This document shows, in pieces, positions 33,741-45,362 of a DNA stretch of 64,000 nucleotides (positions within the stretch are counted from its first letter, which is position 1; each line of letters starts with the position of its first letter). The stretch is from contig OZ234496.1 in assembly GCA_965153455.1 (NCBI GenBank), positions 9,323,863 through 9,387,862 of the forward strand. Direction: 5' to 3'. The position numbers were made by a program, and so were the translations under genes. Under the pieces are notes generated by a model, which made no database searches, was not told the DNA's origin, and worked only from the letters and a program-made list of their open reading frames with translations. The stretch is from Sphagnum compactum (Eukaryota; Bryophyta; Sphagnopsida; Sphagnales).

Positions 33741-34628
33741 TCTGTTTGGGACCAGAGAGTCCATTAGACGAAAGGTAGATCATGGAGGACATATTGTCCT
33801 CTGGTACTGGCAGCATGCTACAAACTTGGCTAGGGCGACCGTGTTCGTAGTCTGTAAGAGCTCAGTAAGAGTGCTAGTGTAGGTGAGGGGCAGGGTTGAA
33901 CAAAAGCATTCCCTAACTTTTTGTGTATTTGGACAAACAAGAAGCAATTGCTTTTCATCCTCAACCTTCCCCAAATCGCAACTTCAACAAAGCCTCTGTG
34001 CATATGGCACGCCCTTCTACGCACCTAGCACTACCTCAAGTTGCGTGTTGCCAAACCGAAACCAGGCCAGAGCTTTCTGCAGCTGAACATAGGTAATGTC
34101 ACACAAGTAGTTTTCGCTCTCGTACGACATACCCTTGAAACGCAAGTATTTTGTTTGCACGTTGGTCTTGATCTCGTGGTTGGTAAAGAGCTTTTCAATG
34201 TAAGCCAGCCGCATATTATCCTTCACCCTTTTTACACTCAATATTGTGTGGGGAAAACCTGGAGGGGGTGGGGCCCCCTCCTGTCGTAGATCTAGCACCA
34301 ACCGGCTGCACTAGTTGTAGCGCGGCCAGCTTAGCCATCTGAACTCCCACCCGTACGTTGTGCACGTTGTACCAAAGTACTTGGCTCTTCACCTAGCCTC
34401 TCACCCTTGCTAGACAGGTCGGATGTATGTGCGTTGTCGTAGGAGCCGTTCCCAGCGGTGGTTGAGCAGTCCTCGCCTGGAGCGCACGGGTCATTGCAAG
34501 CTTAGCGCCATTTCCAATGAAGGTTGAACCGGAGGCAGAACACTTGCCACCTCTTGGGGCTGATTCTTGAATAGCCATTTTTTCACAGATCTAGCCCAAC
34601 ATTTCTTTCCCGCAGCAAGCATAGTGAG

Positions 34629-34991
34629 CTAAGCTTCCCATGCCTTTCCCAAGATGCGGTCTTTAGTGACCATGTTCACACGGTTATAATACAACAGCGC
34701 TTGTCCCCGTGCAAAATGTTCAAAGGGGAATCTGCCAAATTTTGCCAGCACGATGGACATGCGGTTTGTTTTTCGCACCCCGAGCAAGGACTTGAAGAAC
34801 CCTCGGTACACTACTTCAATAGCCTCTATTTTCTTGGAGTCCATCCAAACCTCACAGGCATAGCTTGCTATGGAACACACCAACGTGTTGAAGAGGTCAC
34901 AGCGTAACGGGACGTCCATAATATGTAACTCCGCACAACGGTGGTTCAGTGCGAATAGCGAGTGCCTATTGGCAACTGCTAGATGTTCCAC
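34629..34991 (-). pseudogene. LINE C-terminal region
   Basis: An open minus-strand stretch reads LRCDLFNTLVCSIASYACEV, WMDSKKIEAIEVVYRGFFKS and LLGVRKTNRMSIVLAKFGRF. The LFxxLVxSIxxYACEVW and FxKxLLGV patterns are typical of the region downstream of the LINE RT. It continues the element on the same strand. Confidence 0.65.
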
Positions 34992-34999
34992 TGCACTGT

Positions 35000-36404
35000 C
35001 TAGGTTCGGGGTGGTCTCGAGCAGGATCTCCAGGTATTTGAAGGTCTACACACGCTCAATAGCGTCACCTTTAAACACAAACTCTTGGCATGGGTCAGCA
35101 GAGTTGAACACCATGATTTATTTATTTTCACGTTCATTGTAAGTCCACGTTCAGCACAGAACTGATGGAACGCGTCTAACTGTTGCTGCAATCCCATTTT
35201 TGATTCCGACGTCACAGCAAGGTCATCTGCAAAAAGCAACAGCCATACGTGCACGTCTGCTAGGGCGGTGCATCGCATTTTCTGCCGTCCAACTGCCCCT
35301 CTAGGGCATTCAAATATAGCCCAAACAGTAGGGGGCTGGGAGGGCAACTTTGTTCACACTTTACTGGCATCTGAAGCTGGAGGTTACACCCTTGCTTAGG
35401 TGGTTGATGCATACGGTATCCTTGGCATACATCGCTTGTAGGCATCGCAAGAAGCGTCCTTCCACCCCGAGGCCAGCTAACACCTCCCACAACACTTCAT
35501 GCGGCACAGTATTGAACGTTTTTTTGAAGTCCACAAAGCAACAATAGAGTGGCTTCTTTTTTGCCTTGCTCTGTTTTATCAGAGTTCACAATATGAAGAG
35601 TTGGTCAGTAGTGCGATAATATTTGCGAAACCCAGCTTGACCCTTGGCATGCAGCCCATGTTGTTCAGCCCACTCGCTCAGCCTTTTGTCAAGGATCATA
35701 GCAAACAGCTTTGCTAGGATAGGCCCAACAATTATCCCCCTGTAGTTGTCAAATTCGGAGGCATCGTCCCCTTTAAAGAGCGCGTGGACCACCCTAGTGG
35801 AAAGGGCTTCTGGAAAGCCTTCCGCTAGAAAGCAGTTGAACGCTGTCAATAGTGGCATGTGTAGCAGTTCTCCCATATCCAAAATGAATTCAACTTTCAT
35901 ACCATCCAAACCAGTAGCCTTATTCCTTTGTAGCTTTTTCAGTGCCTGAAGTAGCTCAACAAGTGTGATATCTGTGTTCAGGGTGTGGTTAGGTGGAAGT
36001 TTCGTCACCTGGGTCGAGTGATCAATTCGCAATCGTATGGGTGGCGGAGATTGGCCAACTAGCCCGCGGAAGCCTTCCAAAAGCATCACTGCACTGATTT
36101 TGTCCACAACGGGTGCCTTTGGCTGGTACTTTTTCCAAAATAAAAGTGCATCCACCTTGGCAAGCGTACACATATATTGAGCTCTTGTAGTTTCCCAGAA
36201 AATTCTTTTCCTTTTTAATAAATTCTTAAGTTTACTTTCCTGATATTTAGCAGCGTGCGAATCGAGGTTGGCTTTTAGCCAAAGTTTCAACTCACGCTTT
36301 GCTATACGGTAGTTAGCGTCAAACCAGGGTTTATGGTAGTGTCTCTCTCTACAGTTTCCTCTCGAAGGCTTGTTGCCAAAAGTAGACTCTGCTGTAGCAC
36401 CCAC
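35000..36404 (-). pseudogene. LINE reverse transcriptase, frameshifted
   Basis: The 272-codon open part (35586-36404) contains NKATGLDGMKVEFIL, then ALFKGDDASEFDNYRGI and HAKGQAGFRKYYRTTDQLFI, the RT finger and palm motifs. After a frameshift SCPPSPLLFGLYLNALEG follows, and in yet another frame LLLFADDLAVTS, the catalytic F-A-D-D box. All key motifs are present but lie in at least three frames, so the enzyme is dead. Confidence 0.8.
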
Positions 36405-36407
36405 GCA

Positions 36408-37440
36408 CTACTGCAATAGGTCAGTTAACCCGTCTGCCCCCAGATGCCCAATTGAATCAGCAACCCACAGGTCTCCAAGACTCGTTGTTAGGGCAAGCTG
36501 ATACTTTTCAGCTTTTGATTTATCATATTTGAACCTAGGTAAGAATTTTTTTGTTATAATTGTATGTTGTGGCTCAACAAAGCTACAATCGATGTTCAAT
36601 CGTAGGCGTAACGGCATGTGGTTAGAGTCTCCCCCCATTGCGCAGTAGCAGGTGTCGTCTATTATCACCTCGAGGTGTGTAGCAACTTGCCAAATTGCAA
36701 GTGAGCCAACAATATAATCGATAGTGCTACGCCCCCCATTTGCCAAGCAAGTGAACTCCCTTGATTCGTCACCAGGTGTCCGGCCATTGAAGATGAGCAA
36801 CGCAGCGTCGCAATATAGGTCCAGGAGCTCGTGGCCCCAGCCGCCAACACTTGCGTCGCGGTTCTGTCACTTAGCCACAACGCTTGGTTACTTAGTCTCA
36901 GCGAACTCAGGCGCCTATAACAGTTTACAAAGGTCGCTAGTGTTAATGGTATCTGGTAACGTTGCAGTACGAGTATTAAAATCCCCTCCCAATAGTACTA
37001 TGCCCCTGAGAGTTTGAACTTCAGCAATATTTGTTGCCAGGTTTTAGAACAAGGATTCGCTCTCGTGTTTGGAACCAACAGGGGCAGCATACACCATGCA
37101 GACAAACAAGTCAGGGGCAGCACCCCTATTGACCTGTAGCCATAGATAAGAATCGTGGCTTCCTTCCTTCCATTGTGACAAGTTTGGGTTGAAGTGGCTG
37201 TGAAAGTAAGCAACAAGCCCCCCACTATGTTTTATCGCTTTTGTTCTTCCCGGCTACACAGTGTGCGCTACCGCAAGTGAGTCAAACCCTTCAACATGTG
37301 GCAAATGTTGGCATGGGAAGTGCCAGGTTTTGGTTAATAAGACAAGGTCAGCATCCTGAAATAGTTCTAGTATTTGCACCCTCGTTTCCAGTTTATTTAC
37401 ACCACCCCCGTGCATGTTCCATAATACCATGCATAGGTCT
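36408..37440 (-). pseudogene. LINE endonuclease (APE) domain
   Basis: The minus-strand translation begins NMHGGGVNKLETRVQILELF followed by DADLVLLTKTWHF, matching the WN..G......E.W start of LINE APE endonucleases. Near the end it reads GGRSTIDYIVGSLAIWQ and SNHMPL, the S-x-IDY and S-D/N-H motifs around the catalytic His. The segment between has frameshifts. A TAG at the end of the 36408-36800 frame is directly followed in frame by the reverse transcriptase part. Confidence 0.7.
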
Positions 37441-37459
37441 CTCTGGTCCCCGTGCCCTT

Positions 37460-38134
37460 AGATAGAGGAGGGCGGGCAAATTCGAGTGCCGTTGATGAAG
37501 AGCTCGGCTGTGCGCCAGAAGGCGCGTTTGCCTGCCGCCTTGGCCTCCTTGAACAACGGCCACAGCTCCGACTTGAACACCTGTTGTGTGGGCGTGAGGT
37601 TTTCGTCTAGGCCTAGCTTGGTCCCCACCAAACCTTTGCGCCCTCGCAACGCACCCTGGCGGTCGTTGCGAATTTGAGCAGCACCGCACCGGGGCATGCG
37701 CCCACTGCCGAGGTGGAGGCTCGCGCAATTGCAGGCCGCTGCCACGTGGCGACAACGACCTTGGCGCGCAACCTCATTTGCCCTTGCAATAGCTTTGTGT
37801 TGAGTCGCTACACCAGCTCCTTCTCGGTCTCGCCCTCCTTGGCTTCGAAGCCCGTGAAGTGCAGGTTGAACTTGCGCTTGTCCTGTTTGGGCGTGTCGGC
37901 CAGGGTCTTCACAGCCCGGCTGACCACCTAGCGTACGTTCTTGGCCATCACTGTGGTCCACTTGGGCTCTTCTGCAGAAGCAGCCTTGGTTGTGATAGCT
38001 GCGGCCGCCTTGCGCTCCATCAGTTGGTTGATCGCAAGGTTGCCAGTGGTCGCGAGAGATGCAATGTTCTCGATGGCCGCCTCCATTTTGGATAGCCGCG
38101 TGTCAACAAGTGAACTGTCGGTCTTGAGGCCCAT
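37460..38134 (-). pseudogene. LINE ORF1-like region
   Basis: The minus-strand frame begins MGLKTDSSLVDTRLSKMEAA and reads through one stop (after MAKNVR) into RAVKTLADTPKQDKRKFNLH. It ends with GLDENLTPTQQVFKSELWPL then FKEAKAAGKRAFWRTAELFI. The closing part resembles the C-terminal segment of LINE ORF1 proteins that precedes the endonuclease ORF. The short coiled-coil-like start and basic character fit a nucleic-acid-binding ORF1. Confidence 0.55.
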
Positions 38135-38320
38135 GACTAGCTAGTGCCCGGGCAGGGCTGCCTGGTAGATCGCTAGGGGTGCATTGTCTGGAACGTTGAA
38201 CCCGGCGTTGTTACAGTGCATGTTGGCAGTGTCCTTCTTCAGCGTGAAAATGTCCGACGCTATAGTGAAAGGACACAGCAGCAGTGCGGCATCGAATGCC
38301 ATCGCGAAGTTTTTCAAATC

Positions 38321-41300
38321 TTAAACCTTAAACCAGTGTTTATTTTTAAAAAAAGACTTGAGAAGTCTAAAAACACATGGGTTTTAGCCATTAAAAAATT
38401 TAAAAATTTGGTATAGGAAAAGGGCATGTGGTCGAAAGATCCCAATACAGCCTGGCTGGTACATTGTTGAAAACAGGTTTCTTCAGGTAGGTAAGTGAGT
38501 TGAAAATACAAAGGGAAAAATCTAGGCAATGCTTTACGATCTAGAGAAGTGAAAGAAAAGATATGAGAGCAGGTTTAGGGTTTTAAGAAGAGAAGAGGTC
38601 TAAGGTTTAATAAAAAGAAGAAGAGAAGAGAAGAGATGAGGTTTAGGGTTCAAGGAAGAGAAGAGAAATATAAAAGGTTTAGGGTTTAGAGAACAGAAGA
38701 AAAGAAAAGAGAGAAAGAGACCAGAATTACGTCCCTCCCCCACCTTCCCCCCCAAAAAAAAAAGGGCCTCAGAAGTCAAAAACCAAGAACCTGGAACTGT
38801 CCTTGCTAGCATTTGTGCTTAGCGCAGGGTGGTTGCAGCGAGGACAGTGGCGATGGTGGGCCCGACCTCTTTCAACCTCGGGTGAATGAACTCGGGGTGG
38901 GGGCTGCTCTGCTATTGCCGCTTCTGCTGCTGCAGCATAATGTGGCTTAGTGTCTTGTGTCGTCGGTTGTTTTCGTCGTCGCGCAGGTCCCGAATTTCTT
39001 GCGGAGTTTTCTCGCGCATCGATCAGCTTGAAGACCACTTCAGACCTTTTTCTGATGCCTACCTCAATTCCTCAAAAACAAACCCAAAATCTGTAGAATT
39101 TGCAGAACTGTTGTGTGTGTGTGTGGGGTCTTGCTTGCTTCTCCAGTGCCACCGATTCTTCTTCTTCCTCTTCTTCTTGTCAAAGGCCTTGGTGAAGTTC
39201 AACTCCCTCGTTCCTTCCTTCCCTTCCTTTTCTTTTCTTTTCTTCCTTTCTTTTACCTTCCTTCCAAGCTCCTAGGTTTTAACAGCAATAGCAGACGCGA
39301 TGTAGCAAGAAGCTTGAAGCGATGGCGCCCTGACCTTGATTGCTCCGTCTCTTGCTTCCTTCCCTTGCTTCCTTGTAGCCGGATCTGCCGTTTTACGTAT
39401 CAAGAATCAACTGGTCCTTGAGAGACGGCTGTTGGCAGAAAGATTGACGGAGGAAGGAAGGCAAGGGAAGCAGGGGTTCACTATGAAAAACTCCCGTCGT
39501 CTTCACTCCACAACCTAAAACTCCTTGAAGCAGTAACAAGCTTCGTTTACCTTCCTTCCAAGCTCCTAGGTTGTAGCAGCAGCAGCAAACGCGATGCAGC
39601 AAGAAGCTTGAAGCTCAAAAAACATATTCATAATCAATGTTCTCAAGAAAATCAAATAATTGCCTGGACTCACTCACCAGGTATTCTGTAAACCCTAACT
39701 TCTTGAGGCAATGAACTAAAAAGTCCATTTGAACAAAGTAGTATTGAGAAAATTCAAAACAAAAAAAACATGTTGGTTGGGGCTAATTCAACTAATTAAA
39801 CCCAAAATTTCACCAAATTAAATTTCCTTTATTTTTACAAAGGAAAAAATTGTAAAATATATTCTTACATCATTAATAAAATAAAATCGTATGTTGTGAT
39901 TTTTTTTTCAAAGTTTTGTAATTAATCATTTGTATTAGTGTATGATTCATCTTGTTAAACAAACATGGTCTTGACTATTTAATTAATGTTTATTCTTGTC
40001 GCTAATTTTTGCCAATTTCAGAGGGCAACAACATCAAGAAAGGATTTTTTGAAAGAAAAATAATTTGGTCAAATTTAAAATAATAATATATTGTCAAATT
40101 TTAATAATAATATATAATAAGTAACCATAATATTGAAGGATTTTTAACAAGTTTCCAACAACACAACTTTGTTCTTCCTTTTTGTTTATTCTTTTTATGC
40201 CCAACAGTTGCCCTTGTTCTTTAGTCATCTTTGTCTTGGGGGGAGTTGCTTATTTTCCTTTCATTTATAACCACACATCTAGGTGATTTGTTCTTTGGGC
40301 CTTTTTTTATCTAGTTCATTTTTGTGCCTTATGAACTTCTTTTGTTATTTTTCTTTCGTGTTTCTTCCCTTTGTTGGCCAATGACACTCACATCCTCTAC
40401 CCTGTTTCCTTCATCCCCATTGTTTTTGGCTATTTTGATTCCCAATTGACCTTAGTGGGTCTAGCTATCTAACCTTGTAAATGCATTGTTTGGTCCCCTT
40501 CCAACTTGCCCCCTAGTTTTTCCCCGATGACATTAGAATTTTAGGGGTCCCTTTTGGCTTTGTGTTGTTCTCCTCTTCCTTTTTGTAGGATGTTTTAGAT
40601 GAGGGCGTTCGTCATGTAAGTATGCTTACGGGGTTGGGGGATGTCTAGGTCGCTTTCGGGATCCCATTTCGATGTTTTGCACAGAGACCTTCTTATTTGC
40701 TTCATGTTTTCTCGCCCTTCTCGAACTTTTAGTGCCAACTTGTTTATTTTTATTTAACCTTCATGTAGGTTTTCAAGAGTCTTTTTGGCCCAGGTTCTCT
40801 CGAGTGTCCAAAAACCCTTTTGGTGCATTGACATGTTTTGTTCCCCATTTCTAGTGGTGGGATAAGCCTCATTTTTGTAGAGACCATTGCACTAATGGCT
40901 TACTTGGAAAGTTGGGCATTTGTAGTGTTTGCCATTACTTGTAGATTATTGTTGGACTCGTGTTCATTCCTATAGGAGGTTATTGGGGTGAACAATTCAA
41001 GTCCGTTCCCCTTCCAGGCATTTTTGAAGATATATCAGGAATTTTTTTCCCTCAGCTGTGCCAACATGTCTACCTTTGTTCGAGCAGCTTGTAGAAAGGG
41101 GAGCATATTGATTTCAAGAGATTATTTCAAAGACACTACACTACCATTCCTTTTCCAACATCATCTTTGATATGTCTCTGACTCACATCGAACATGCTTG
41201 AGGTCTTATGCAAGGCTTGATGTGGGAGCTTGGTTATCTATTCACCTTGTCATGCCATGCTTTCATTTGCCCTCAGATTCTCCTCTACGTTGTAGACCAT

Positions 41301-42960
41301 GTTAGGCCTCCCCCATCTTTTGGTTCTTAGTTTGACACATTGCATTTATGGCTAGTCGTTAGACCCCATGGGGATTCACCTCCTCCATTGCACCCATGGT
41401 GGGGAAAAGACTACATCCCAAGATGTTGTTTATGATGCTTTTGCATATATTATGAAAGATGCAAGGTTTCATGTTTTGTGGGAACAAACCCACATTTTTC
41501 TGCCACCATCTCTTTAATCTTTTCGTTGGTGGGTTGAAATTGTTTTGTCGATTGATCGCATTCACACATTGGTCGATGTCGTCATTGCTGACCCCACTCA
41601 AACATACTTGGTATCACGGGTGGATTTTTCTTGTGGGGTGGCTGTAATAGTGACGGCTTAGGTGAAGGAAGGATTTTATTGCGACAATTACCCAACAAAC
41701 ATGTTTTTTCCTCTCGCCATAGAGGTCTTTGGGTGTCTTAACTAGTAGTTGGACAACTTTTTTTATTGATGTGTTAACATGACATGGACAATAAAAGGCA
41801 ACGAAGGTTTTCATTTATCAGTGTTGTAGAGAGGTGTAAGTGGTTTTACAAAGAGCGTAAGCCGCCTCCATCTTGGAGTGGGCTATAACTGTAAGGGAAG
41901 GTTTTTTTAGGCTTGGAGATTTCAGGTTTAACATCCCCTATCTTTAGTTGATATGCTTCATGCGATAGGTGGAAGTTTTGGTACTTAATGGTTCCCATAC
42001 TTCAGTGTGGCCCGCTTCTTTTGGGCTGTATGCTTGCCTGGACTTTGATCTAGGCCCCTTGTTTCTTTTTCTCTCCCTTTCTTGGGTGTTTTTTTTTATG
42101 AAGTTTGCTAGGGTTTCATCAAGTTTATTAACATGGTAATCTTAAATTGGTTTTGAACAGGATATCTACATCATATAGTCTAGCTATTCTTATTGACCAC
42201 ATTAAAATAGCTAAGTTAATATTCAATACCTAAAAAACTAAGAGGAAGGTAGGAACCACTATTGCATATTGTTCTTCCTTTTGAAGAGAACCTCCAGTCC
42301 TAGTTTGGACATTATAAATTTTATCTGAAAGTACTTTGGGTGAGGTTTGAGCCTAATTCTTCCAATTTTGGTTTGAACACATGTTTTCAAATTCAAGAAC
42401 CTACGGGGCTGGTTCAAAAATCAAATCTAATTTCATGTACACATTACACATTTCTCAATACTAGAGATTGCATGGGCACGAAGTTTTATAACAAATTAAA
42501 ACATGGGTCAGTATGGAGTTCAACAATTAATTAAAATTAAAACTTAATTGTGAAGTTTAACGTACTTATTAAATTTGCAGAAAAAATCAACTTTCTTACC
42601 TAAAGATCCTGCCCCTATTTTGATGATCATTTTTTTCATGGTTTCAATTTTGAATCTAACAAACAAAAAATAAGAATCCCATGATTTGATTCTTCTTCTA
42701 ATTCCAACAAAATGGTGTAAACTCAAGTCTAGATCACAAGAACTTGCATTTTACCTTCCAAACTGGATACCCTCACAACACTGCTAACAACCTCAACTAC
42801 AGCTTGTTAGCATGCCATCAACCTAGTGGATGTCTGGAACCAGGTTCAACTTGCAACAACAAGTACCTACTACCTAGTTCTTAGAACAAGAAATCATCAA
42901 TCATCACACATTGAGGCATTCACACACAAGGGGAAGGACACAAGAAGCAGCTCCTTGCAT
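38321..42960. other. Gap with direct repeat, no gene recognised
   Basis: 38570-38700 has several GGTTTAGGG units. CTTCCTTCCAAGCTCCTAGG and the following ~50 bases occur at about 39258 and again at 39549. The open frame at 38886-39275 crosses CT-rich repeats and has no known domain. 40.2-42.1 kb is T-rich on the plus strand with many short frames; no retroelement motif was found. Confidence 0.4.
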
Positions 42961-43174
42961 AATGACTCAACCTACCTTTTATTGCAGATTTAAACTGGAA
43001 AATTCCATTACTGGAAGTACTAAAATCTTCTCATCTAAATGCATGCACTTTGATGGAACATGCCCATTCATCATATGCACACATCATATTCTAGATGTCA
43101 CTGATACATTGGGTCGAGTTTGGGTCCAAATTGTATGCCAAAAAAAAAAACTATCATAACTCGATGAAAGATCT

Positions 43175-43476
43175 TAAATCAGCGACATGTCTTTTATTGC
43201 AGGCTGTACAAAAGGGTTTAGGGTTTAAACCCTAAAACCCTAGTATGAAGGACTGCCTGCTTCTTTTTGTCCTTGACTGCCCTTTTGCCCCAACAAGATG
43301 CGTGTAGTGCTGCTCAGATACATCTTGTTGTTGCCCAGACCCAAAATGTGCATAACAGGAAGCAAAAGTGTGTTTGGGCAACATCTATCTCCTCTAAGAA
43401 AAAGATAGATCAGGGCCAAGGGTAGCAGTCAAGGAAAAAAAGAAGCAGCCTATAATAAAGGCATGTCAGTGATTTA
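43175..43476. mobile_element. MITE-like inverted-repeat element
   Basis: The right arm (43418-43476) in reverse complement reads TAAATCACTGACATGCCTTT, ATTATAGGCTGCTTCTTTTT and TTCCTTGACTGC. The left arm matches it in two pieces, 43175-43206 and 43257-43286, separated by 50 extra bases that carry telomere-type repeats. The ~130-bp centre holds smaller hairpins (CAACAAGATG...CATCTTGTTG). No coding capacity. Confidence 0.65.
43214..43240. repeat. Head-to-head interstitial telomeric repeats
   Basis: TTTAGGGTTTAAACCCTAAA at 43217-43236 is a perfect 20-bp palindrome of plant telomeric units (TTTAGGG) arranged back to back, flanked by further GGG/CCC units. Confidence 0.9.
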
Positions 43477-43619
43477 CCGTCTTCCTTTATTGGATCTAGA
43501 ACTTCTCATCTAGATGCACTTCAATTGAACGTGCCCATCCATATTGTATGCGCACATAATACTCCAAATGTGACTCACACATTGAATCAAGCTTGAGCCA
43601 AAATATTATGCCCCAAATC

Positions 43620-44880
43620 CTACATCAATGTGTACCTTATCTCTTCCCTATGGGCCAAGAAAAGGGTAATGTAACACTTAGGGCTGGCGTGTTCCTGAAA
43701 TAACAGCCCCCTGAGGCCTCCGGTGGGGGGCCTGGGAACGCCCCAGCTTGAGGTTGTTGCACAGCATAAGGCCTGACGAAGTTGGTACCCTTTGCAGGAT
43801 GAAAGAAGTGTCAACACTGATGAAGAGGGCACAGTGAACCAGCACGCACCAGTGCACCATGAAGGATGGATGCTAAGTGGCCACGAAACAGTTTTCTGTT
43901 GGGTTTAAGCTCCATAGCTAACCATGGTGGTTAGGTCAGTTGCTTTTTTTACTACCTACCCACTGATAACCCACAAGCAGGTTGTTAGAAGGTAAGTAGT
44001 AAAAACAGCCCTTACCCATGTATAAACGGTGTACTTACTTAGAAGTTGCCTATTTTCTTACCTATCTTCCTATATGAGACCTATTTCTTACAGAGAATTT
44101 AGTTACCAAGGTGAAACCAAATATTAACTCAGTTGAGGTTCATCCACAACTGAGTAATGATGGATATCCAGTGGATGGTGTGCTGGTGGGTGCTGGTTCA
44201 GAGTGGCCGGATGAAGAAGCATAATGAACCAAAACTCCCTCCCACTTATCAGGAGGGATATTATGCATGCCAGACGCTAAATACCCCCCCCCCATCGAAC
44301 TCTCTCCGGTGAATGTTTCTCTTGTCTGTTTTTTGGCCCTGCTTGGTTATGCATAGAACCATGCAGCACGGTTCTACATGTTCTTCTGTTCAGCAAAAGA
44401 AAATGTCAAATGTTCTTTGCCCTGCTTGAATTATTTTTTGTTCTGCTGCCGCCGAGTAGACTCGAAATTTAAACATCCCAATCGTACAAAATGGTACCAA
44501 CCACTGGCATAGATTCAGGCGCTGAAGGATACGTTATTTCTTATCTATTCAAATAACTCCCACAGTGAAAAAGTCAAACCCTGCGGCAGAACCACACGGT
44601 TCTCCGCAGGGCTGCACTAGAAAGGGCGCCGGAAAGAGCTCGATGCGGGGTATAATGCATTATAAAGCTCACTTGCCGTAGTGTTAAAAGGCTGCCCAAG
44701 GCCTTTACTAGCCAAGAAACAACTCCAGTGTTGATATAAGAGGGGAGAAAAAAGACGGTGATGCAGTTAATGAGCACTTACTGAAAATGTGACATTCATC
44801 CATCCATTCATCTACTTGGTAGGATGATGGGTTAATGAACGAACTGCTGGATGGATGATGAGTGGATGTAATGGGTAATA
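43620..44880. other. Gap with hairpins
   Basis: No gene recognised. TTTTTACTACCTACC at about 43946 and its near-complement at about 43993 form a foldback. At 44580-44610 CCTGCGG-C-AGAACC and GGTTCT-CCGCAGG form a 13-bp stem with one bulge and an ACAC loop. 44790-44930 is rich in GGATG/CATCC units. Confidence 0.5.
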
Positions 44881-45362
44881 GGTGGATGGATGGTCGATGG
44901 GTTGGATGGACGGCTGGATGTCACAATTGGTGACATTTCTCGACATTCCTCGCCTATTCATCCCCAGTTCTCTGACAATACCGTTGGCTATTTCGAAAAC
45001 AAAGCTGCCCCTCCCTCCCAGTCCCCTCCCATTATCCCCTTCTTCGTCTGCTTCTTCTTCCCCCTCGCGCCCGCCCTCTCCCGCTGCATTTGCTCCTTTG
45101 CAGATCTTGTAGCATCAAATTCGTGGAGGTTCAACCAAACAAACAATGCTCTCTCGCCACCCAGGGCGGCCTCACTTTTCCTGAAACATGCCACGTTCCT
45201 CTTTGGTTTGTTGCTGCCGTGCGGACAGGATGGGTGTTGTTTGTGGAGCTTGAAAGATTTGGGTGGGAGGGAATAGAGAGTTTGTTTGTGATCTTTACTT
45301 TTAGGTTTTCGTCAAGGTTTTGTTTTCGGGGGCGGGGAGTGGGCAGCTTTGGAACGGGGACA

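Larger units (their letters stand above)
33745..38320 (-). mobile_element. Degenerate APE-type LINE retrotransposon
   Basis: The block reads on the minus strand as an ORF1-like region, an apurinic-type endonuclease, a reverse transcriptase and a C-terminal domain, in that order. Many stops and frameshifts break it. GC content is clearly higher than in the flanks, as expected of a recent but dead insertion. Both ends are approximate: the right limit is near 38320 and the left (3') limit near 33745. Target duplications were not identified. The clade is uncertain. Confidence 0.8.
42970..43615 (+). repeat. Direct repeat flanking an inverted-repeat element
   Basis: About 130 bp at 42985-43140 (TCTTCTCATCTAAATGCATG, AACATGCCCATTCATCATAT, CAAATTGTATGCC) recurs diverged at 43480-43615 (ACTTCTCATCTAGATGCACT, AACGTGCCCATCCATATTGT, AAATATTATGCC). 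The inverted-repeat element at 43175-43476 lies between them. Confidence 0.7.

Noticed and set aside
43214-43240. Chromosome-end telomere
   Set aside because: Only about four units, head to head, embedded in unique flanks; it is an interstitial insertion.
43620-43860. Short minus-strand frames near a GGCCTCCGGTGGGGGGCC patch
   Set aside because: No domain, and the codon pattern follows local repeats.
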